From Krasilnikovozyma curviuscula (Eukaryota; Basidiomycota; Tremellomycetes; Cystofilobasidiales; Mrakiaceae): a DNA stretch of 64,000 nucleotides. Location of the stretch: the NCBI GenBank assembly GCA_014825775.1, contig MVAQ01000050.1, forward strand, positions 45,755 to 109,754. Direction: 5' to 3'. Made by a program: the position numbers and the translations under genes. Positions 23,809 to 37,572 of the stretch are shown piece after piece. The notes below the pieces were generated by a model. It saw only the letters and a program-made list of their open reading frames with translations. It had not been told where the DNA came from and did not search any database. Each line of letters begins with the position of its first letter. Positions within the stretch are counted from its first letter, which is position 1.

Positions 23809-24885
23809 TCACCCAACTACCTTTCCTAGGAATTCTTTGATCTCTTTAGCAACCTCCATCATGTGGGTCTCCAGAACAAAATGACCACAGTCCAGCAAGA
23901 CAACCTTGGTCTTTGGAAGAATCTTCTTAAAGGCTTCAGCACCGGGTGGAATGAAGATGATGTCGTTCTGGCCCCAGACGCAGAGCATTGGGGGCTGGTG
24001 TTTCTTCAAATACTGCTGCCATACAGGGTAGAGTGGGAGGTTGTTCTGGTAATCAAAGAACAAATCGAGTTGAACCTCATCATTGCTGTTCTTGGCAATG
24101 AGAGCGTCGTCGAGAGTCCAGCATTCAGGGGCCATCTTCTCTGGATGAGCTTCTCCGGTAATATACTGTGTGCAAATGAAAAAAAACGCTGCTTCAGTAA
24201 AGTTTGGTAGGCGAAAGGGAGAGCGAGAAGTGACTCACTTGAATCTTGTTTGATCTCACCGCCGGTCTGATCTTCTCTCTCAACGATGGGTCATCCCAGT
24301 ACCTTCTGAGAGGTTCCCAGAAGTCACCGAGCCCTTCGGTGAACGCATTTCCGTTTTGAGAGATGATGGCGGTGACACACTCAGGTCTTGAGACGGCGAT
24401 TCTACCAATAAACAACCATCTTCAGTGAGATGGGGTTGCGACAGCAGCTAGAAGAATTAATACGCAAACCACCACTCACCTGAAGCCAACTGGGGCACCG
24501 TAGTCAAAGACATAAATGGCGAATTTCTTGAGGCCCATCGCATCAATGAAAGCTTGAGTGCTTCTGGCTAAGTTGTCGAACATGTAGACGTATTTACGCT
24601 CAGCGGGAACTTCGGTGAACCCAAAACCTGGATAGTCGGGAGACTGTGGAACGGGTAAGAGAAGAGCTAATAACATTCTTAAAGACTTCGAGACGGGTGT
24701 GAACTCACGATGACGTGATACTTGTCTGCCAGAGCAGGAATGAGATGTCTGTATTGATGACACGACGTTGGATATCCATGTAACAAGAGCAAGACTGGAG
24801 CGTCCTCCGGACCAGCTTCTCTATAGAACATCTTGAGACCGTCAACCTCAATGTATTGGGTTGTGACTTGGTGCATGTGGGTCAT
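23809..24885 (-). CDS. Alpha/beta hydrolase, epoxide hydrolase/haloalkane dehalogenase superfamily (paralogue 1)
   Basis: Soluble alpha/beta-hydrolase of about 290 residues. The N-terminus MTHMHQVTTQYIEVDGLKMF leads to the oxyanion-hole motif LLLLHGYPTSCHQYRHLIPA. SPDYPGFGFTEVPAERKYVY follows. The nucleophile elbow is IYVFDYGAPVGFR, where Asp is the expected nucleophile, as in epoxide hydrolases and dehalogenases. The cap region contains PECVTAIISQNGNAFTEGLG. Toward the C-terminus, WGQNDIIFIPPGAEAF carries a candidate acid residue and DCGHFVLETH the catalytic His. Five exons. A second, clearly homologous gene with the same exon boundaries lies at 56601-57681 on the other strand. The substrate is unknown. 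Confidence 0.88.
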
Positions 24886-24988
24886 CGTTGTGGCCTTGAT
24901 TGTGATGGGGTTTGAAAAGAGAAGAAGACAGCCGACTGGGAGGTCGAGGTTAGAGATAGGGAAGAGATGGCAGACCAGAAGTCCCTTG

Positions 24989-24994
24989 AATATA
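24989..24994 (-). promoter_or_regulatory. TATA-like element of hydrolase paralogue 1
   Basis: TATATT on the minus strand 109 nt upstream of ATG 24885, the same spacing as the TATA boxes of the other metabolic genes here. Weaker match than the others. Confidence 0.4.
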
Positions 24995-25748
24995 TGTCGT
25001 AGGTAGTGCTCACATGTCCTCGCGTTGGAATGCGTAGTTGCAGGCAGGATTGCTAGGTTACGTTGGCATCACCAAGCCCAAAACGTGATCCGCTAGCTGA
25101 ATAACCAGGCTTACTTTCTAAGTCGACCCAGCTTCTAGAAGATGACTAGAAGACGTCTGTCTTCGGTTGTTACTGTTATTGTGAGGATCAAAGGACAAGG
25201 GCACGAGCGAATGCGCAAACCCTCCGACGGGTTTGTTTACGTTCTGGGCAGTGCAGATATTCGGATCACTAAGTGTCCCTCCAAATCATCTGCTGTGATC
25301 GTTCAATTTTCTTCTGAGACCTGGTTCCACGAAAAGGGTAGGGGCGACTCCGTTCCCCGCCCGGCGATCCAAGAGGCCCTCATATTTCGTGACAACCACT
25401 TCCAGACCAGACTATGGTGGTTGTGGGGACATATCCGTGTTCTTAGCAAGTGACCTTGACTAAGAAATGAGCGGTGTTGTCGACTCCAGCGCAAAACTTT
25501 AGAAAAACAACCTTTCCTGCTATTCGCCGGAATCATCACATGTCAGCATGAGCAAGGCGTTGGGGCGATTGGGCTTCCACCAAACGGCCACTCATTCTGC
25601 TGAAAAGTTCTCTGATACACTTGAATGATCGGTTTTGTATATAGTCAGACCAGCTACAAGCATTGAAAATCAAAAGAGGGTCAGTCCAATTCTCACACCG
25701 TGCTGGATTCCTTGTTAACCGGCTCGCGAAACACTTTCTAATAGGGAA
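24995..25748. other. Divergent intergenic region between the hydrolase and the Opi1-type gene
   Basis: Promoters of both flanking genes. A 103-codon open frame on the plus strand (25142-25453) has no family motif and no coding neighbour exons, so I do not call it. No RNA gene seen. Confidence 0.5.
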
Positions 25749-28083
25749 ATGAGCTCGACGGCTGAGGCAGCGAAAGATCCAGATCAACATTCTGGCACAG
25801 CAATAGCAGTAGGTCCCTCTCAGACCAACTCGACTGAGTCGGCACCCATGGAAGAGTCACTTTCGTACGCTTCAAGTTCCTCGACGCTCGACAGCAGCAG
25901 TAGGAGCGAATTGGATCCTTCACCGGGAGCAGCAACGACAGGACCAGCTGCTGAAGCAACACCCAGAGCATCACCCAAACCCTTCCTGCCATCCCATGAA
26001 GACTCATTTGAACACCGTTCCCGGTCTCACAGAAGTTCAGCGGGATCCCACGATGATGATGCAAAGGAAGAAAGGGAAAGGGTTGACAGGGAAATTGCTG
26101 CAAAGGCTCTCGCTGAAATGATGAGTGGCTCTTCTCTTATGGACTCTACAGGACCTCAATCTTCATCTGGTATGCACTCCTTTTTGCCCCTGTGCTCTGT
26201 GTGGCTTCTCCGTCCAATGTCAAACTTGTCTGACGACCGCCCCTTGCTGGCCTATTTCCAACCTCACCGACAATCAGGTCAAAGCGAGCCTTCAGTGTCA
26301 TCATCTTCATCGTCTTTCCCATCTACAATAGCTCAACACCAAGGTTCATCCGTTTACCTGACCCCACTAGCGTCTTCATCCTCGTCTTCCTTTTCCTTCG
26401 CACAGTCAACTTCAACATGTGAAGAAAAACCTTTCAGACCTCCTCAATCTACCAATGAAGATTTTGTCTCCAAGGTTTCTAAAATACCTGCTGTTGAAGC
26501 AGCCGTCAGGATGTATGAAGGTGGAAAGAACAGTAGTAGGGTTGTGAAAGTGAGTTTTGGCGATTTTCACAACGCTGTATGGGTAAACACTGACTGCTTC
26601 CCGTTTTATTATCGTTATCGTGATGTCGTTTGTGGCTGTAGTATGGTGCGGAAATGGTTGAATCATCAGTGTCAGCGATATCAAAACCCGTCATGGACAG
26701 ATTGGATCCACGTTTGACTGGTGCCGTGGGAGATTGGAGTGTTCGAACATTAGAGAAAGTTGGAGTAAGTTGTGAGGTTCCTTTTCTTAACCGGCCTGGT
26801 TGCTGACATTGCGCCGTGTGTTTCTGCTAGTTGACGCCTCCTCCTAATGGGCCTATCAGTAATAATCTATCCTCGGAGGCGTCTGAGACTGACGCAATGG
26901 AAGGAGTCAATGCAGAAGGAAACTCAGATGACTCTTCGGGACAACCTGTGTCTGGAACATCAACCGCGCTCGTTCCGGTGGACCAGAAGCAACACTCGAG
27001 TTGGGGAGGTATGCTTGTCGAGGCCGGAAAAGCTGCCACGGGTATGACAGCTGCAATTAGTCCCGGTCAACTTGAGAACCTCAAGTACTGTCTCCAGTGG
27101 CTTCAGTACGCTACCAGCCGAATCACTGTCCATTTGGATCATCTCCGACAGTTTCTCCAGTCGCTGCAACTCCCTCAAGTCTCCAATGACGCTTTGGTCT
27201 CTCCGATTGCATTAAGAACTCTCACTCAGATCAAACATGATATCATCGAAACTGTCAGAAGCTCCATCGACGTCCTGTTTAATTACGCCGGCAATGCGCT
27301 TCCAGGTCCAGCACGAGACCGAGTTCGAAGTTACATCCTTGGTATGCCTGAAAGATGGGCCGATGCGAACCAGAGAATTGAAGCAGATGCTGCTGCGAAT
27401 GGTTTGATGAGGGATGAAGAGAGACCAGATGGAGAGAGGCCGACGATTGGAATGGGAGTCGCAGCTACCAATCGAATCTTGGTCCTAGGGACGGAGAGTT
27501 TGACGATGCTGATTGGCGTTACAGAGGTCTTCTCTGGTACTCTCGATTGGGGTGAAACGTGAGTTTTTATGATACGAAGTCGCGGGAAACTTTTGCTTAC
27601 TGCTCTTGCGCTTTACACAGCTGGGTAGAGCGTCTTCGTGTCATTGGTGTCGAACGTCAGAGATCAAAAGCTGCAGGAAACACTAACGGTACAGCGCCCC
27701 CAAAAGGTAGTGATCGGCCGTTGGGCCTTCCAGCAGCGGCTCTTCCTCCACCAGGTAGCCGAGTTCTAAATCCAGCCACCACCTCTTCAACATCGACCAG
27801 CCTTAATACCAACAACCATAATGGGAGCGCGATCAGCAATCGACGAAGGAAAGCTCCTCAACAGCTCTCCCAGGCGAGCAGCAATAATCACAACAACACC
27901 TTCAGCCACAACAGCAGTAACGACAGCGTTCCCATGACTAGCTCACTCAGCTCATCCTCCTCCAAAGGTAAACGAAGAGAAATCAATGACGAACCACCTA
28001 ATATGTATCCCTACACTAAAAAACCAAAGACCAGAGAGAACTCTCCCATACGTGGGGGAGGTGGAATGGAGGTTGATGGATGA
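25749..28083 (+). CDS. Opi1-type transcriptional regulator
   Basis: Homologue of the Opi1 repressor, which in yeast senses phosphatidic acid at the ER and controls phospholipid and inositol genes. Exon 1 from ATG 25749 is a Ser-rich N-terminus with a helix (KEERERVDREIAAKALAEMM). Later exons contain KIPAVEAAVRMYEGGKNSSR and AISKPVMDRLDPRL, then the Opi1 domain: GQLENLKYCLQWLQYATSRI, HLDHLRQFLQSLQLP, EERPTIGMG-like sequence ending GMGVAATNRILVLGTESLTM, and TWVERLRVIGVERQRSK. The C-terminal tail is Asn/Ser/Pro-rich with a basic cluster (SSKGKRREIND). I see no FFAT motif or classical leucine zipper, so the ER-tethering mechanism of yeast cannot be assumed. Convergent with the PhzF-like gene. Confidence 0.82.
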
Positions 28084-28349
28084 TTTCTTAAAGACGGAGC
28101 AGGACTCTAAACGAAGTCATTCTTGATGTCTCTTCTTTCACAACCCCGTCAACTTTTACTAGCATGAGAATGGCCTGATTTACATTAGAATTATTTCTTA
28201 AATCTTTTGTATCCTTCTGTATCTTGGGGTTTCCTCCTTTGTAATTGTGTTTTTTTCGGTTTACATGGTATCTCAATGGGTATGATACTCATAATATCAA
28301 CGACTTCTCCCAACTCAGAGCACATTCTGCCAAAATCATTTCAAATTAC

Positions 28350-29448
28350 CTACACCTGAACTAAGCCTTCCCTCTTGACCGATGCGTATCCCTTCAAGAA
28401 GAGATTTTTGCCATTGACCACTCTAACACCAAGGCGTCCACCACTGGCGCTGACTTGATGACTGATGAGATTGATTTCTTTACTTGTATCTAGACCCAGT
28501 TTCGGGATCCAAAAGGGAATGAGCAACGAGTGGGCGGATCCAGTGACTGGATCTTCCGCTGGGTTGAGAGTACGAGGAGCGAATGCTCGCAGCTCAATGT
28601 CGTGGGTTGAAGACGTTCTTGAAAGAGCTGTAATGTTGATACCTCGGGTTTCAATGGAAGCCTGTGTGTAGAACCGAAAGGCGCTTCAGCCACAGACAGA
28701 AAGTAGCTCGTCGTTAGAAACAGAACTCACCAAAGGTGCAGCGTCAACATCCAGTTCTGCAAGCGGAGCATTGCCCAGATATTCGACTGCTGTATCCAAA
28801 GTACCTTGACCGACAAAGCCAAAGTCACTGGGCTTAGATCCTTTGACGGACAAGAGCAACTGTGCGACGATCTGATCTCGAGTTTTATCATCAACTGCTG
28901 GTGGATATCCTTCCAGAGGCTGTTATAGAGAATGGTCGGCTGAAGAACTTCGATCCAAAAGGGGCTGATAGAAAGAGCAGACACTTACGAATTGGAATTC
29001 CACTGAGTCACCATCTCGAGTGCAGACGATAGTTCCAAATTTCACCGACTCAAACTCAATCTTTTCCAGATTCGAGTTTTCGAAGAGGTATTTACCTGCT
29101 GCAAGAGTGCCATGGCCACTGGAGACCATGACAAAATCGCATCAGTAAAATCCGGGCAGGGAGAGCTCTGTAAAAGATACTGAGAACTGACCAGAGCCAC
29201 CCTTCTAGCCCTTTACCTGAAAACCATCGTATCTTGTACTTCCCCTCAACCTCAGTTGGTGTCACAATCGAAGTCATCGGTTGATTGAGCTCTTTACCCA
29301 ACAGTTCCATCTGTTCGGTGGTGAGGTTGAGACTATCATTATTCAAAATGACTGCAGCTGGGTTACCAATGAGCTCTTTGGGAGTCGTTGGGGATGCTGG
29401 AGAAGTGAAGGCATGTACAATGGCATAGGGAACGGTGATAGAAGACAT
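28350..29448 (-). CDS. PhzF-family isomerase/epimerase-like protein
   Basis: Member of the PhzF (phenazine biosynthesis-like) family, which has a diaminopimelate-epimerase fold. ATG 29448 opens MSSITVPYAIVHAFTSP. Then come ELIGNPAAVILNNDSLNL, GKELNQPMTSIVTPTEVEGK with the expected catalytic Glu in ELNQP, and YKIRWFSG. SSGHGTLAAGKYLFENSNL is the GHxTLAA motif. The C-terminal half has FGFVGQGTLDTAVEYLG and AEDPVTGSAHSLLIPFW (the DPVTGSAH signature), ending KGYASVKREGLVQV. The in-frame GTG three codons upstream was not used because ATG is available in good context. Fungal members are mostly of unknown function; this does not imply phenazine synthesis. Confidence 0.85.
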
Positions 29449-29829
29449 TTTGGGCACACTTCGAGCTGCAGAGGACCGAAGGAGGACTTTTCTTGAGCAA
29501 CCAGTGTCCGAGAGAGAAGAACGAAAGAATATGGACTAACAAATGATCACTCTTATGCTTCAATGATTGCAGTTAAACTCGAGTCAGAACAAGGACAGAG
29601 TCCTGAAAGAGAGGGGCAACCAGCAATTAGAGCGAAGGTGACTCGTCTGTGCATCGATTGCGGCTGCTGATGGGGCTACCCCAAGTTTCGCTGACCAAGC
29701 AGGAAAGCAGAACTCTGGAGAGACAAAAGACAAAAGACGAGAAAAGTCAGAGGTAAAGTACGTAGTCGCAAAATCAAGCGCTTTCCACTGACCAGTCCTC
29801 ACATTCCGCCGCCCCGGCCACTATTTTTG

Positions 29830-30790
29830 TCACAGCACGAGGTTCACTTCCCAAACTCCCCTTAGAGCATTGAAACATATCACTCTCAGGTTATCCGAGC
29901 TCGCCTTCACTTGGTTCACCAAAACATCGGCCTCCTCGATCGCGCCTCCAGCAAGCAAGTGCTGCCTCATCAACCCATTTAGGAACACCTGATCAGTTGC
30001 AAGGTCCAACTTGGGGGTGATAAACTTAGAAGAAGGAGAGAACTGGAATGCGATGTTGGAGATTGTAGTTTCTAATATGTGCGACTCGGTGTGTAGAATG
30101 AGGGTGCTCCGGGCGACACCAGCAACTGGTTGCAACAGGATCACAATAAACATAACATCGTAGGAATGCACGAGCGAATCAAGAAGAGCTTACCACTACT
30201 CTGAACCTCATAGTGTGCTCGATCAGAGAGCTTGTAGAGCCATTTGGAAGGGTCGCTTTGAGTATCAACTGACCCCTCGGAGAGACAGACTACTGGAAGA
30301 GTAGACTTGTTGCTGGAGAGGGCATTTGGCACTTCCCAACTGAAAGGAGCTGTGGAAGTTTTGATCCTGTGATGAGTTGCAAGGTATGCTTTGAATAACA
30401 ACGACGCAACTCACTGAAATCTGCTGACAGGGCAGTACATACCACCTGAATATGATCCTTGTCGACTAATATCTTTATCTAAATCAAACAAAACAAAATC
30501 TAAACTAATTCTTCGTCCTAGAAGAGGATTTCGCTTACACGCTGTTGTACTTGTAATCCGGTCCTTCTCAGCTCGACCAGCAGCCTGTTCCAAATTTCAG
30601 CCTCACTCAGAAAAGGAGGGCAGGAGGATGTTGTTCTTCCATTTAGCACACTCAGTTGGGTGTAGGTAGTCTGTAATCTGTTGATATGTGCCTCCCAGAG
30701 AGGGATACACGAATTTGTCGCCTCGAGTTCAGAACTCGGAATATACCGAGCTGTTGTGAAGAAAGCTGGGACCGAGAAATCCTCAGGCAT
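29830..30790 (-). CDS. Class IV aminotransferase-fold protein, 4-amino-4-deoxychorismate lyase-like
   Basis: Probable PLP enzyme of fold class IV, most like fungal aminodeoxychorismate lyase (Abz2), which releases p-aminobenzoate for folate synthesis. The N-terminus MPEDFSVPAFFTTARYIPSS is followed by WEAHINRLQTTYTQLSVLNG, resembling the family's RL...L helix. A middle exon has FVLFDLDKDISRQGSYSGG-like sequence. The last exon carries the typical C-terminal pattern: ESHILETTISNIAFQFSPSS, KFITPKLDLATDQVFLNGLM, RQHLLAGGAIEEADVLVNQV and VICFNALRGVWEVNLVL. The pattern E-TTISN then TPxLD then FNALRGVxxV is the evidence. The PLP lysine is not securely located. Divergent from GPI10, with 131 nt between start codons. 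Confidence 0.65.
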
Positions 30791-30921
30791 CTAATTCCTT
30801 CTCACACAGGCGTTCCAAGCGCCTTCCCAGATATTGCTAATTGAACGTTCGCTGCTAAGAACCTTTTGTTACCTTCGACGGTGAAGAAGACAATTTTGAG
30901 CTGGAGCTGGATGGCATAAAG

Positions 30922-33087
30922 ATGAGCTCTCTCAGGAACAGGATCCATCCTTGTCCTCCTCACGAGATTGAAGTTCTCACTAAGGAGGATATCGAGGTCC
31001 TAAGCACCCAAGGCTCAAACTCGCCAGCGCCAAAAGGAGAATCACCGCCAAAATCAGAAGAACCATTTAAACTTCTGGCTTTCTTGGGAGATCATCCAGT
31101 TCTGATATCCCTCTCGGTCAGGCTGCTTCAAAGTTTCCTTCAGAGGACACCTTTTCAACCAGATGAAACATACCAATCGCTTGAACCAGCACACGCCTTG
31201 TTCTTTGGGAACAAATCATCATACCTAACATGGGAATGGCGATGGAATAAACCTCTGACGACAGCTCTGGGTGGGAAGTGGGGTTGGTTGGGCGAAGGAA
31301 GAATAAGAAGTAGCGCATGGGTCGGAGTGTGGTACGTTGGTTACGCATTGGTGCATCTACTGCGTATTGAGAGGTGGGGATTGGTGAGTAGCTCTCGAAG
31401 TTTTTTCAGAATATCTACATACCATTGTCTTGCTTTTAGAATCTGCCGCCAAAGATCGTCATGGGTCTGCTTGCTGCCCTTACGGACACATCAACATTCG
31501 CACTTTCATCAGCAATACATGGAGCAGAACCAGCCACAACAACCCTATTTCTTTCTCTTACCAATATATTTAACTCTCATACCTTGACGAGGCCATTCAC
31601 GAACTCCGTGGAGACCGCATTGACCATCACTGCGCTGCGTTTTTGGGATCTCGGGCTGTCGACATCTAAACCAAGGTGAGTGTTTTCGTCGGCCGTCTTT
31701 TTGCCATAAGAAGATATTTAAAAGGTTTCTGATAAGATCTCCTTTGTTTTGTGTCATGGTGTCTGGCAGAATGAAGCTGGCTCTCACCCTTGCAGCCATC
31801 ACATTCGTCTTGCGCCCCACCAACATCATCATCTGGATCTTCCTCTATTTCGAGTACGCCATTCGCTCGATACGAAGGGGTAAATTCTCTTCAGTAGGAG
31901 TTCTAACTTTCAATTGTGTCTGGATCGGGTGAGTGCTGTAATGAGTCAGTTTGCTTCCAGTTATACTCAGCAGACGCGCCTACTTCTCCTAATATAGTGC
32001 AACTACCCTACTCATCTCAACTCTCGTTGACTACTGCCTCTTTCCACCCCCAGTCGATTCAAGCACACCATTCTATAAAGGAGTGCAACTACCATTCATC
32101 CCTTTCATGGTCTACAATATCTTCATGCCAACTTCACAATTTTATGGCAAAGAACCATGGCATTATTACCTCCTCCAGGCTATCCCCATCTTGACTCTTC
32201 CTGCAACATATTGGGTACTCCCAGCAGTTTGGGAAGCTATCCTTCCACTCCGCCAACAGTCATATTCAAGCACTCTACGGGAGCCCATAAAGTCGAAGGT
32301 AAATCGAACACTCGCGCTGCTGGTGATCTGGACTATAGTTATCTACTCTTTCACGTCACACAAAGAATGGAGGTTTATTCATCCGATCCTCCCACTCTTA
32401 CTCATCCTCATCACATCCTACGCACATCCGATCTCAAGAAGCACGAGGAGACTCTACCTCTTCCTACCGTTACTTCCCCTCATCTACCTCACGGTCTTCC
32501 ATGGTGCAGCTCAACATTCAGTCATTCAGTATTTGAGATGGAATGAGGATGTGAAGTCAGTTGGGGTGCTCATGCCTTGCCATTCTACACCTTGGCAGAG
32601 CCATCTACACCGAAGTGACTTGGAGGGAAAAAATTGGTTCCTGAGTTGTGAACCACCGACGACGTCAGTATCATAATCTTATCAATATTGGAACGGACGA
32701 TTGGCTGATACACTCTGCTTTGTCTGTCACAGAATCAACCCAGCGCGCCAGCACAAAACTCAAGAATCAACCTTCTACTCAGCACCAGTCCGATATCTTG
32801 ACACGCGCCTTCCACAATTCTTCCATCCAACTCCAGACAAATTTCCTTTAGGCCCGACATCCGGCCCACCCGATTTCCCACCCTTGGTACCAGAGTCTTT
32901 GTACACACATCACTGGCCATCTCATTTCGTCCTGTTTGATAGCCTGCTAGTGCGGAGACCGAAGTTAAAGGAGTATCTATCAGAGAGGGGATACAAGGAG
33001 GTATGGAGAAGATGGAATGGGTTCGATATGGCTCAGGACAATATCAATCGACAGGGAGATGTTGTGGTCTATGCTTGGCTGCCTTAG
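30922..33087 (+). CDS. GPI10: GPI mannosyltransferase 3
   Basis: ER-membrane alpha-1,2-mannosyltransferase (GPI10/PIG-B, GT22 family) that adds the third mannose to the GPI anchor precursor. Exon 1 (MSSLRNRIHPCPPHEIEVL) leads to the lumenal loop FLQRTPFQPDETYQSLEPAH and YLTWEWRWNKPLTTALGG, with the DE(T/W) and TWEW motifs of the family. Later exons contain NLPPKIVMGLLAALTDTSTF, LTLAAITFVLRPTNIIIWIF and FYKGVQLPFIPFMVYNIFM. The last parts include FYGKEPWHYYLLQAIPIL and the conserved FTSHKEWRFIHPILPLLLIL (HKExRF). The C-terminal exon ends NINRQGDVVVYAWLP. Multi-pass, with about nine hydrophobic segments. Confidence 0.9.
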
Positions 33088-33448
33088 AAATTAGATTTAT
33101 CCAACTCTTGAAGTCTAAGGAATGGCAAAGACAGAGTGATACTTCAAGCCAGATTCTTGGCTGTTAAAAAGATCTCGCTTTCTGAACTTTAAATAGGGTC
33201 TGCACTAAAAAAAACGAAGTTTCTACTTTCCGGTCCCGCTCATCAGAGTCAAGTCAGCTCATAGAGTAAAAGAAGGTCTGCTCTGCGGGTTTATGCTTTG
33301 AGCAGTCCTTTTCAGTCAACGAAGGTTTTCACAGACAACTTGTACGTCTCAATAAAATTCCTTGCCTCGATATCGAATGCTCGAGGATCGCTCTTACCAT
33401 CTATTTCAGACAGGAACTAGCTCTTGCAAATAACTCTCCAACCACTCT
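33088..33448. other. Intergenic region after GPI10
   Basis: 3' region of GPI10 and promoter of the next plus-strand gene. Nothing else seen. Confidence 0.5.
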
Positions 33449-34339
33449 ATGATGTCTCCATCACCATCCTCAGTTTCAGTCTCTCCTTATCTGCCTGCAG
33501 AAACTCTGATACATATCTTCTCCTACGCCATTGAGTCATGTACACAAACTGGTTTCAACGTTCTGTCTGCGTCACGAGAGTTTCGAAAGCTAGGACGGGA
33601 GTTCTGCTTCTCAGAAATCGCCATCACAACGGCTTCCGGGCTGGATTCACTCATAGCGCTTGTGAATGAAATGGAACTGGAGGTATTGAAGGACTTCAGT
33701 TTTGTCCACACCATCAGCATCGACCTGCCTCCACCTCGCGGTTACCTCCCCTTGACTCTCGCCAGCACAAGTTCATTCGACACCATTTTTCCCTGTCTCC
33801 AACATCTCAAAATCAGAGACCATACCATAAATCTAGTCCCGGGGGACGGGAGTGAGTCGGAGATCCTCGCCGTTCTCTATAATGTGGTCAAGAGCCTCAC
33901 ATTTGAAGGCAGCATCCACCGCTTCTGTCATCTCATCAACAAAGCAGTTCTTCTCCCGAACAAAGCCTCTAAATCGCTGTCTGTAGCATCAGATACACTT
34001 CTCACCGTGATCAACAACGATCTCAGACTCTTACACGGGCGGTTCAACACCATCCACACCCTCAATACGAGCAATACACGGAACACTCAGCTAGTCCTTC
34101 GGGGGGTATCACTACACGAGATTGCAAAGAATCTTGTGTACTACTGTGACGAGACCGAGCTAGAGGGACTCAGGTCAAACTTGGCTGCAGAGAGGGAAAG
34201 AGATGGGTCCATTTTAAGCAGCCATCACTCTTGTGAGATTGAGTTCAAGATTTTTGCGGGAAATCGGAGACACTTTTGGGACAGGACGCATGTGGTGGAC
34301 AATAGGATAGTGGTGATGGAGAGGATGGAAGTGAAATGA
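33449..34339 (+). CDS. F-box-like hypothetical protein, intronless
   Basis: Single uninterrupted frame of 296 codons. Residues 10-55 resemble a degenerate F-box: SPYLPAETLIHIFSYAIESC followed by FNVLSASREFRKLGREFCFS. The rest (TISIDLPPPRGYLPLTLAS, CLQHLKIRDHTINLVPGDG) shows the weakly repetitive hydrophobic pattern common in fungal F-box proteins without recognised repeats. If the F-box is real it would act as a substrate adaptor of an SCF ubiquitin ligase. It is unusual here in having no intron, while nearly all neighbours have many; this may reflect a fast-evolving or retrocopied gene. Convergent with SUB2. Confidence 0.6.
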   Translation: MMSPSPSSVSVSPYLPAETLIHIFSYAIESCTQTGFNVLSASREFRKLGREFCFSEIAITTASGLDSLIALVNEMELEVLKDFSFVHTISIDLPPPRGYLPLTLASTSSFDTIFPCLQHLKIRDHTINLVPGDGSESEILAVLYNVVKSLTFEGSIHRFCHLINKAVLLPNKASKSLSVASDTLLTVINNDLRLLHGRFNTIHTLNTSNTRNTQLVLRGVSLHEIAKNLVYYCDETELEGLRSNLAAERERDGSILSSHHSCEIEFKIFAGNRRHFWDRTHVVDNRIVVMERMEVK

Positions 34340-34589
34340 GAAAGTTCGCAATTAGTAGACAGCGAATCACGAGAAGAAATCGCTGTTTGCCGTTGCATCG
34401 TCGTATACAAGGGTTAGCTTCAGACACTGGCCTTAAGAAAATGGAAGAAATATCTTCCCCAATTGCACAGCAAGCTTGTCGCACGAGTTTTACAAGATGT
34501 TTATCTTCACAAGGAATTTCAGTAGACGAAATTTGGTAATGTACATTTTCCCTCCGACCAATGGAACCTCTCAGCATCAAAGTAATGGA

Positions 34590-36980
<2,391 letters not shown>

Positions 36981-37572
36981 TTTAGATAGGTAAGGGTGAA
37001 TTGGTTTCGGTGGAAAGGTGTGTGAACTACAATTTCAGAAGCCCCGTTGTCAAAGCCAGAGAACAGAGGAAAGAGGCTGGTAAGACCACTGTTGGCTGGA
37101 TATCCATTGGTATTACCGGAATAATGATGAAACACGCACAAGTTGAGTTGAACTGATTGACGGACGGAGAGAGACACTGGCTCAAGAGGCCAACGCTATT
37201 TTCGTGTGACAGCGTGACGAGCGCCGACTTTTGAGTTGAGTCTGACATTTTTACACACCCGCCGAACCAAAAAAAAATAAAAAATGTCGCGGCACAAAAC
37301 AGGTCGAAGAGATCTCTATCCTTTTAAGCTTCAACCAAATAGAGGCAAGTAACAAGAACGGATCGCTTTCCGGGTCAAAGTCGAAAACAAAAGTAATGTA
37401 TATAGATGCGGCGGCTATCGAAAAGTTAACAAATGGTGTGTATATAGGTACTGATGATATAATTAAGTTGAGACTAGTTTGGGCAGTACCGCCAGGCGGG
37501 CGTGATCAACAGACAAGTTTCGTTTCGTTAATAAGACGCCTCACGATAACAACAACCGACGCCCTGAGCTGG
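36981..37572. other. Intergenic region between SUB2 and SNF5
   Basis: SUB2 promoter and leader on the left, 3' region of SNF5 on the right. A short A-rich tract lies at about 37268-37284. No gene seen. Confidence 0.5.

Noticed and set aside
25142..25453. Plus-strand 103-codon frame between the hydrolase and the Opi1-type gene
   Set aside because: No motif, no splice partners, lies in a divergent promoter region.
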